Positions 15,133 through 19,814 of a stretch of 19,814 nucleotides of DNA are shown one piece after another. Under the pieces are notes generated by a model. That model was not told the origin of the DNA. It saw only the letters and a program-made list of their open reading frames with translations, and made no database searches. Position 1 is the first letter of the stretch; each line of letters starts with the position of its first letter. This stretch comes from CAZVFX01 sp964626565 (GTDB lineage: Bacteria; Myxococcota_A; UBA9042; CAIXZC01): assembly GCA_964626565.1 (NCBI GenBank), contig CAZVFX010000130.1, positions 1-19,814 on the forward strand, given 5' to 3'. The translations under genes and the position numbers were made by a program.

Positions 15133-15146
15133 CCGGCGAACGCCGG
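15133..15146. other. small GC hairpin between the MlaC-like and protease genes
   Basis: CCGGC-GAAC-GCCGG is a compact stem in the 79-nt gap of the leftward cluster. On the coding (-) strand no T-run follows, so it is not a good terminator. It could modulate mRNA stability between the two genes. TTTATT follows it on the + strand. Confidence 0.3.
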
Positions 15147-15177
15147 TTTATTCCCTGGACCCTGACCCTGACCCCGC

Positions 15178-15777
15178 CTATTCCTCACCAACGTCTTTCT
15201 TCTTCTGCATCTTTTCGATAAGGGCATCGAAGCCGTCTTTCTTCAACACCTTGATGAAGCTCTTGCGGTAGTTGCGCATAATCGAAACTTCGTCCACCAC
15301 GATGTCGTATGCTTTCCACGCGCCTTCTTCCAGGAAGAACCGGTAGTCCACGTCAGCAGTCACGTCTTTGGCGATGATGGTGGTCTTCACTTCGGCCCGG
15401 TCCTTCTTCTCGCTGTACCTGGTCTCTTCCCTGAACTCGAGGGTGAACTCCCTTCCCCGCTTGAAGCGCCGCAGGTAGGTGCGCTGCAGAAGATTCTTGA
15501 ATTCGCCGAGGTACAGCTTCTGCTGGTCGGGCTTGAGCGTCTTCCAGCGCTTGCCGAGGCAAAGCTGGCCGAACCGCTCGAAGTGCACGAACTCGCCCAT
15601 CAACGCACGCACCCCGTCTTTCAACTCGTCGTCCGTCTTGCTCTCCATCACCAGGACCTTGATCTTGGCATTGTTGGTCTCGACTATGTTGCGCGGCTCG
15701 TCCGCCACCTTCTCCTGCGCCAGCGCGCCGGTGGCAATGAGCATCGTAATCAGCGCCAATCCAATTATGTTCTTCAT
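15178..15777 (-). CDS. MlaC/Ttg2D-family periplasmic lipid-binding protein
   Basis: This 199-residue exported protein has a signal peptide ending near TGALA (about residue 20). The mature part matches the MlaC (toluene-tolerance Ttg2D) family: FGQLCLGKRWKTLKPDQQ at about 74-91, EFKNLLQRTYLRRF (97-110), then beta strands ending in WKAYDIVVDEVSIMRNYRKSF (about 153-173), the family's most conserved part. Members bind a phospholipid in the periplasm and shuttle it between membranes; HpnM in hopanoid transport is a relative. GGAGAG precedes the ATG. No MlaD, permease or ATPase is within the window, so its membrane partner must be elsewhere. Its neighbours are a TolC-like protein upstream and a protease downstream on the same strand. 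The Lys-rich C terminus is unremarkable. Confidence 0.85.
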   Translation of the reverse strand: MKNIIGLALITMLIATGALAQEKVADEPRNIVETNNAKIKVLVMESKTDDELKDGVRALMGEFVHFERFGQLCLGKRWKTLKPDQQKLYLGEFKNLLQRTYLRRFKRGREFTLEFREETRYSEKKDRAEVKTTIIAKDVTADVDYRFFLEEGAWKAYDIVVDEVSIMRNYRKSFIKVLKKDGFDALIEKMQKKKDVGEE

Positions 15778-15793
15778 TTCTCTCTCCTCTGCC

Positions 15794-15828
15794 TTCCCTA
15801 CCGCCTACAGCCTATCCGTTGCTACAGC
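15794..15828 (+). repeat. intergenic repeat box, copy C
   Basis: This diverged copy has TACCGCCTACAGCCT followed by TTGCTACAGC, in the same strand orientation as A and B. It lies between the TolC-like and MlaC-like genes, which are read on the opposite strand, so the box is not tied to gene direction. The rest of the 94-nt gap shows nothing else. Confidence 0.6.
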
Positions 15829-15871
15829 TTGAGGTGCAATCCGCAGGTCCTTCGACCGCGGCAGGATGGCC

Positions 15872-17254
15872 TTATTCAATCTTCGTGAACGCCCGCACGC
15901 TGACTCCGCACGCGGCGGCCAGGCGCGCGACCGCCAGGTTGTAATTCATTACCGCCTGGTCATGCTCCAGGCGTCGCTTGAAAAAAGCCGACAACGCGTC
16001 AGCCAGATCACGCATCTCCGCGAATCCCGATTCATACAGATCCATCTTCGCGATGAGCCAGCCACGGGCCGCCTTGTGCGCGGTGCGGGCCAGACCGATC
16101 TTCTTTTTCAGGTCCTGTACCTCGGCGTACGCGGTGGCCACATCCATGGTCACCTTCTGGCGGTACGCTTTGGCCTGGGCGGCCAGCTTGCGCCCAGTCG
16201 CGCGCTGCTCGTCCAGCCCACCGATGCGGCTGGCCAGATCCAAACTCAACTTGAATCCCAAACCCCCGCCCCCGAACCACGAGTTGAACGGGTCGTACGC
16301 AAAGGGGCTGCCCTGCTCCTCCACCGACCAGGCGCGGGCATAGGTGTAGTAGCCGGCGAAGAAGAAGTCGGGATAAAAACGACTCTTCTCCAGCGAGACC
16401 CTCGCCTGCTGCGCAAGCTGCAGCGAGCGCAACGCTTTAAGCTCCCCCCGGCTCTTGTAGGCCAACTGGAAATATGAATCGAGGGTGTCCAACTCCATTG
16501 AAAATACCGTCATTTTGCCGGCCGGAAGAAAGGACTTAGATTCATATCCGGTGAGCAACCCCAGCCCGTCGAGGGAGAGGCGCTCCAGGCGCTGCGCATC
16601 GAGGCGTCGGCCCGATACCTCGGATTCGTACACTTTGAGCCGCAGCATGTCGACGTCGTCGTACTCCTCGTCGTCTTCATCCCGCAGCTTTTCAAGGTAG
16701 GTGCGAGCCCTTCTGAGGTATTTCTCCCCCTCGGCCAGGATGTCCGCCATCCGGGTTGAGAGTTGAAGCCCCAGGTACGCTTCCAACACCATCATCTCGA
16801 TTGTGGACTGGGCCACCTGTACCTGCGCACCGCCGATGTCCACTCCGTGGCGGGCCATCTCTTTTAGATTGGAGAGCTTTCCGAAAGTGTAGAGGGGCAG
16901 TACGCCGGTCAATTCCCCCCTGATATACGGCCGCCAGCTCTCCCAACCGTATTCGGTGCCACCGTTCATGGGGTCGCCCCACTTGCCGGGAGTTCCCGAC
17001 ACGAAGCCGCTCACCGTCACTTTGGGCAGCCACGAGAGCTTTGCCGCAGTGAGCTTCCCCTCGAATTCAGCCAGCCCTTCCCGGGCCGCCTGAACCAACG
17101 GATGGGTAGTGGTCGCCTTCTCCACCGCCTGCGCCAACGTGACCGGCTCACCCGCACGCACGGGGCTCGCCAGACCGAGCACAGTCATTGTCACCACAAC
17201 GGCCGTTCGTAATCTCACACCCACGTCAGATTTCCCCCTCTTTCGACGAACCAA
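15872..17254 (-). CDS. TolC-like outer-membrane efflux/export protein
   Basis: This 460-residue protein has a signal peptide ending near SPVRA (about residue 34). The mature part starts VTLAQAVEKATTTHPLVQAAR, the classic start of an outer-membrane efflux protein repeat. It then alternates long helices and amphipathic strands (LPKVTVSGFVSG near 78-89, LPLYTFGKLSNL near 119-130, FFFAGYYTYA near 299-308) and ends in a second repeat with DVATAYAEVQDLKKKI. Such proteins form trimeric channels for type I secretion or tripartite efflux. The start is uncertain: TTG at 17254 follows GGGGGAGG by 7 nt, while GTG at 17224 follows AGGGGG and gives a more usual short signal peptide. It sits 47 nt after the oxidoreductase gene. 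No RND pump or adaptor gene is present in the window. Confidence 0.85.
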   Translation of the reverse strand: MVRRKRGKSDVGVRLRTAVVVTMTVLGLASPVRAGEPVTLAQAVEKATTTHPLVQAAREGLAEFEGKLTAAKLSWLPKVTVSGFVSGTPGKWGDPMNGGTEYGWESWRPYIRGELTGVLPLYTFGKLSNLKEMARHGVDIGGAQVQVAQSTIEMMVLEAYLGLQLSTRMADILAEGEKYLRRARTYLEKLRDEDDEEYDDVDMLRLKVYESEVSGRRLDAQRLERLSLDGLGLLTGYESKSFLPAGKMTVFSMELDTLDSYFQLAYKSRGELKALRSLQLAQQARVSLEKSRFYPDFFFAGYYTYARAWSVEEQGSPFAYDPFNSWFGGGGLGFKLSLDLASRIGGLDEQRATGRKLAAQAKAYRQKVTMDVATAYAEVQDLKKKIGLARTAHKAARGWLIAKMDLYESGFAEMRDLADALSAFFKRRLEHDQAVMNYNLAVARLAAACGVSVRAFTKIE

Positions 17255-17270
17255 CGTCGTGCCTCCCCCA

Positions 17271-17300
17271 ACCGCCTACCACCTACCGCCTGCCGCCAGC
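17271..17300 (+). repeat. intergenic repeat box, copy D (partial)
   Basis: ACCGCCTACC, CTACCGCC and TGCCGCC are repeats of the CTACCGCC core found in copies A-C. The TTGCTACAGC end is missing or decayed to GCCGCCAGC. It fills the 47-nt gap upstream of the TolC-like gene and adjoins that gene's candidate ribosome site. Confidence 0.45.
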
Positions 17301-17301
17301 C

Positions 17302-18786
17302 TCATTTCCTTAAAATCTTCTTAAGTACGACGTTATCCCGAGTCCAGGCGAACGCCTGCTGTGCACCCACCACCGCACCCTCGAGTCCCAGCGCGCCCAG
17401 GTAGTGGTCCCCTAAGAGCAAGAGGTTCTTGTACCCGGTCCGGCAGGGAAGTCCGGTGAAATCCAGGCCCCCTTCCAGCGGCGCATTGTACACTTCCTGC
17501 ACCTCGGCCGGGTCCAGGCGGGGCTGCTCCGTCTCCCGATCCAGGGTCGCATACGGGGAATGCACGCTTACAAGCCGCTCACCTGCAAAAGGCACCACCC
17601 ACTCCAAGGAGTGGAGGATCTTCTTGTTGAGACGCTCGAAGTCGGCAGCCTCCAGGGGCAGGTCAGCCGCGTCGATGCGGGCAGTTACCACCAACGTCTC
17701 CGGCGACTCGGGTTCTTCCTCGTTTCTTCCTTCGCGATAGATCCACAAGACGCCGGGGCCGCTCGCCTCCTTCTTGGGATACATGACCAGGATCACGTTT
17801 TGTCCCATCGCTTCGGGGATCACGTCGCTCGGGACCACGAAGTTCACCACGTAGTTGTAGCTGGAAGGTTGCAGCGACTTGACGAACGCGTGGAACTGCT
17901 GATCCTGCTGTTCCTGGGGGATGAGGGAGAAGAACGGCTTGAACGGACAGTTGCCCACCAGCAGCCTCACCCCCGCGTTGCGTCGCGGGCGCTGGATGAC
18001 TACTTCGCTGATCTGCTTGCCCTTGAGCAACATCTGCTCCACGTGTCGTTCCGGCCAGAACGCGCCGCCGTTGGCGATGATCCGGTCGGTGAACAGCCGC
18101 TTCAATCCATCGATGCCCTGGGGGTATTCGAAGAACCCGCCCATGGTGTGCTGCAGCATCCGGCGCACTGCGAAGGGGGAAACCGGGCGGCCGTGGAGGC
18201 GGGACAGGAACAGCACCAGCGCACTCATGGGTGACGAGAACTTCAGGTCGCCCGGAAACTGCACCGGCTCGGTGGCTTCGTCAAAGACGTGACTCTGGCC
18301 GAGCTGCTTCTTCAGCTTGCGCCGGGCCCAGAATCCCTTCGGCGGCAGCATGGGCAGCTCAGTCAGGAACCGATCCATCTCGGAGCTGTCCCGAAGCACC
18401 GCGCGCAAGAAACGCTCCATATCGTCACTGCTCTCCGGGAACTCGCGAGCCAGCTCTTCGGAATTGAACTGCGCCCGCTCGGAAAGCTCAAAACGCACCC
18501 CCGGTGTCACCACCTGCAGGTAGGGGTCGATTTTCTTAGGTTTGTTGCGCATCTCCGCAATCAGGCCGATGTCCTTGAAAAGAGAGCGGACCACCGAGGA
18601 AGTGCCGAAGCCATACAGCAGCGGATTGGTCCGGTAAACCTGGGCCTCACCAATGGAATACGAGGACGGCTTAGCCTCCTGGCCCACCACCAGCACCGTG
18701 TACCCTTCCTTGGCGCACAATGCCCCATAAGCGAGCCCGGGAATACTCGTGCCGACAACGACTATATCGAAAAAAGCGTCAGGCAT
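17302..18786 (-). CDS. FAD-dependent NAD(P)-binding oxidoreductase, phytoene-desaturase-like
   Basis: This 494-residue soluble protein begins with a Rossmann segment (FDIVVVGTSIPGLAYGALCAKEGYTVLVVG region, 6-36) and ends with GDHYLGALGLEGAVVGAQQAF (about 462-482), the FAD-binding C-terminal signature of amine-oxidase/carotenoid-desaturase-type flavoproteins. The dinucleotide loop is GTSIPG instead of the usual GxGxxG, so cofactor binding may be altered. The middle (about 60-430) is poorly recognisable; GGFFEYPQGIDGLKRLFTD (about 233-251) resembles the GG-x-P-x-G-x3-L stretch of the same family. The ATG at 18786 has only a weak AAAGG ribosome site but a strong-looking promoter. It is the first gene of the leftward cluster with TolC-, MlaC- and HtrA-type proteins. 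The substrate is unknown; a lipid or terpenoid is an inference from family and context. Confidence 0.75.
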   Translation of the reverse strand: MPDAFFDIVVVGTSIPGLAYGALCAKEGYTVLVVGQEAKPSSYSIGEAQVYRTNPLLYGFGTSSVVRSLFKDIGLIAEMRNKPKKIDPYLQVVTPGVRFELSERAQFNSEELAREFPESSDDMERFLRAVLRDSSEMDRFLTELPMLPPKGFWARRKLKKQLGQSHVFDEATEPVQFPGDLKFSSPMSALVLFLSRLHGRPVSPFAVRRMLQHTMGGFFEYPQGIDGLKRLFTDRIIANGGAFWPERHVEQMLLKGKQISEVVIQRPRRNAGVRLLVGNCPFKPFFSLIPQEQQDQQFHAFVKSLQPSSYNYVVNFVVPSDVIPEAMGQNVILVMYPKKEASGPGVLWIYREGRNEEEPESPETLVVTARIDAADLPLEAADFERLNKKILHSLEWVVPFAGERLVSVHSPYATLDRETEQPRLDPAEVQEVYNAPLEGGLDFTGLPCRTGYKNLLLLGDHYLGALGLEGAVVGAQQAFAWTRDNVVLKKILRK

Positions 18787-18806
18787 AGTGTCAAACCTTT
18801 CGCAAA

Positions 18807-18835
18807 ACTATATAGCCAATTGGGCTATGTAACAA
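18807..18835 (-). promoter_or_regulatory. promoter of the leftward cluster with a palindrome between -35 and -10
   Basis: On the - strand TTGTTA (18830-18835) and TATAGT (18807-18812) are spaced by 17 bp, about 20 nt before the start codon. The spacer holds the inverted repeat ATAGCC-N5-GGCTAT (18812-18828), with a smaller CCAATTGG inside. A repressor at this site would block the promoter directly. Confidence 0.5.
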
Positions 18836-18852
18836 GCTTCATTTTGAAGCTT
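18834..18852. repeat. perfect 8-bp inverted repeat overlapping the -35 edge
   Basis: AAGCTTCA-TTT-TGAAGCTT forms a perfect stem with a 3-nt loop, touching the -35 of the oxidoreductase promoter. It could be a second operator, or a hairpin marking the end of the repeat-rich region. There is no T-run on either side. Confidence 0.5.
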
Positions 18853-18886
18853 TAAGGGGTAGGACCTGTGGGACGGGGTAGCCCAC

Positions 18887-18900
18887 TGGATGCGCATCCA
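18887..18900. repeat. 14-bp perfect palindrome TGGATGCGCATCCA
   Basis: This self-complementary 14-mer lies left of the 289-bp repeat pair. Its GGATGCG core recurs in the inverted repeat at 19663-19688 on the right side of the pair. Nearby GGGCC-TGCC-GGCCC (18927-18940) is a further short hairpin. Confidence 0.5.
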
Positions 18901-18959
18901 ACGCTTCCGCTGAATTCCAGCAGGCTGGGCCTGCCGGCCCGGTTCTGTCCGTAGACACC

Positions 18960-19248
18960 CCAATCCAAACACAGCCCCCTTAGGGGCCAAAGCCGGTAGC
19001 GAAGGGCGTCAGCCCTGGAACCCCGATCATCCAATTCCGATTCAACCACCGTCGCACCGTCTCCGGCTTTCGCTACCGTGTCCTCACGCGCCGCAGGGGC
19101 GGCGCCAAGAAAGGCCACCAAGCATTCCAACCGGTGCCGGCGCATGAGCACCGTTAGGGATTTGGATGATCCGATGTCCAGGGCTAAAGCCCTTCGCTAT
19201 CCACTCTCGCCGCTTTGCGGCTGATTCGGATTTGGATGTTTGAAAGGC
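18960..19248. repeat. 289-bp direct repeat, copy 1: palindromic REP/MITE-like element
   Basis: Read base by base it is identical to 19357-19645. Internally it is an imperfect palindrome. TAGCGAAGGGC (18997-19007) pairs with GCCCTTCGCTA (19189-19199), and GATCATCCAA (19025-19034) with TTGGATGATC (19162-19171). Each arm carries hairpins: AGGGC-GTCA-GCCCT (19003-19016) on the left, AGGGC-TAAA-GCCCT (19180-19193) and GCCGC-TTT-GCGGC (19209-19221) on the right. Open frames inside are short and unlike any family I know. It looks like a non-autonomous mobile palindromic element (REP/BIME or MITE type). No transposase is visible. Confidence 0.85.
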
Positions 19249-19356
19249 TCGTACCACCTGTACACTCGCCGCTATGGCCACCGGCGTGTTCAGCACACCG
19301 GCGGCCATGATTGCACCACGCTCGGTGAAAGCAATGGGCGGACTCCGTCGCTTCAT
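19249..19356 (-). pseudogene. fragment of an ORF6N-domain protein trapped between the repeats
   Basis: The 108 bp between the two repeat copies are open on the - strand for 36 codons. They read KRRSPPIAFTERGAI, then MAAGVLNTPVAIAASVQVVR, with AF contributed by the adjoining repeat. From family memory this resembles the end of the ORF6N domain (phage antirepressor-type DNA-binding proteins), whose typical text is close to LPYAFTEHGxxMLxxVLNS followed by a run ending MRAF. Only about 38 residues remain, and both ends are replaced by repeat sequence, so it is a remnant. The assignment rests on memory of the family pattern and needs a profile search. Confidence 0.45.
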
Positions 19357-19645
19357 CCAATCCAAACACAGCCCCCTTAGGGGCCAAAGCCGGTAGCGAA
19401 GGGCGTCAGCCCTGGAACCCCGATCATCCAATTCCGATTCAACCACCGTCGCACCGTCTCCGGCTTTCGCTACCGTGTCCTCACGCGCCGCAGGGGCGGC
19501 GCCAAGAAAGGCCACCAAGCATTCCAACCGGTGCCGGCGCATGAGCACCGTTAGGGATTTGGATGATCCGATGTCCAGGGCTAAAGCCCTTCGCTATCCA
19601 CTCTCGCCGCTTTGCGGCTGATTCGGATTTGGATGTTTGAAAGGC
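19357..19645. repeat. 289-bp direct repeat, copy 2: palindromic REP/MITE-like element
   Basis: This copy is identical to 18960-19248 by eye, at an offset of 397 bp and in the same orientation, with all hairpin arms preserved. The copies diverge at once outside both ends. Identity over 289 bp of probably non-coding DNA implies a very recent duplication or gene conversion. Confidence 0.85.
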
Positions 19646-19662
19646 GTAAAGCCGCATGAACA

Positions 19663-19688
19663 CCGGATGCGTCCAAACCCGCATCCGG
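19663..19688. repeat. 9-bp inverted repeat near the tRNA promoter
   Basis: CCGGATGCG and CGCATCCGG pair perfectly around an 8-nt loop, 25 nt before the -35 of tRNA-Arg. It shares its GGATGCG arm with the palindrome at 18887. There is no T-run close behind, so a terminator role is weak. Confidence 0.5.
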
Positions 19689-19713
19689 CGGGCAGCAATG
19701 GGCAGTTTTTCCC

Positions 19714-19741
19714 TTGCAAACCACCAAGGTTTCGCTACACT
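19714..19741 (+). promoter_or_regulatory. promoter of tRNA-Arg
   Basis: TTGCAA (19714-19719) and TACACT (19736-19741) are 16 bp apart and end 26 nt before the mature tRNA. The layout is nearly the same as at 3003-3030. Confidence 0.55.
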
Positions 19742-19767
19742 AAGCCCTGCTTTGAGACGCTCTTTTC

Positions 19768-19814
19768 GCCCCGGTAGCTCAGTCGGATAGAGCGAGGGAT
19801 TCCTAATCCCTAGG
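19768..19814 (+). tRNA. tRNA-Arg (anticodon CCT), truncated by the window end
   Basis: The 5' acceptor strand GCCCCGG is followed by TA, the D arm GCTC-AGTCGGATA-GAGC, and an anticodon arm AGGGA-TTCCTAA-TCCCT with anticodon CCT at 19802-19804, which reads AGG (Arg). The sequence stops 3 nt into the variable loop, so the T arm and 3' acceptor are outside. The visible stems are perfect. tRNA genes are frequent integration sites, which is of interest next to the repeat-rich region, although that region lies upstream, not at the 3' end. Confidence 0.93.

Noticed and set aside
19084..19548. A 154-codon open frame on the - strand crossing repeat copy 2, the spacer and part of copy 1
   Set aside because: Most of it is repeat sequence whose translation is repeated for the other copy and resembles no family. 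Only the spacer part (19249-19356) looks like protein, and it is treated as a remnant.

Overview
The window is GC-rich bacterial DNA. It suggests a deltaproteobacterium-like Gram-negative of the Myxococcota/Bradymonadota type. This is an inference from three large Cys-rich or Gly-rich secreted lipoproteins, outer-membrane machinery (SurA/PpiC-like isomerase, MlaC-like and TolC-like proteins) and a response-regulator/kinase hybrid. No 16S rRNA is present to settle the taxonomy.

Left part (1-4186, + strand): a lipid-anchored peptidyl-prolyl isomerase, tsaD (tRNA t6A synthesis) and rsmA (16S rRNA dimethyltransferase) form a tight operon with gaps of 3 nt and then a 1-nt overlap. A REC-histidine kinase hybrid follows behind its own candidate promoter. 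Next (4220-9756, + strand) come a Cys-rich lipoprotein, a second lipoprotein with an Ig-like fold, a SerB-like HAD phosphatase overlapping it by 1 nt, and an ADP-forming acetate/acyl-CoA ligase broken by a -1 frame change at a run of eight C.

Middle (9756-13728): a heptamer minisatellite able to form G-quadruplexes and an intergenic repeat box separate the ligase from a convergent PilZ-like gene. The PilZ-like promoter is flanked by an 8-bp inverted repeat. Divergently lies an 807-residue lipoprotein: Cys-rich head, DUF1565/beta-helix-like middle and a very long poly-Gly tail. A transaldolase of the small FSA/TalC type follows.

Right part (13740-18786, - strand): FAD-dependent oxidoreductase, TolC-like outer-membrane protein, MlaC-like lipid-binding protein and HtrA/DegP-type protease all read leftwards with short gaps, probably as one envelope-related cluster. 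Two gaps carry copies of the same intergenic repeat family. Upstream of the cluster is about 980 bp without an intact gene. It holds two identical 289-bp direct repeats, each a large imperfect palindrome of hairpins. Between them is a 108-bp remnant that reads as the end of an ORF6N (phage antirepressor-type) domain. The window ends inside a tRNA-Arg(CCT) gene with a recognisable promoter.

Most genes are housekeeping or envelope functions. The most unusual material is non-coding: the palindromic repeat pair with its trapped ORF6N fragment, the heptamer array, the dispersed intergenic box, and the symmetrical elements in the PilZ-like and oxidoreductase promoters.
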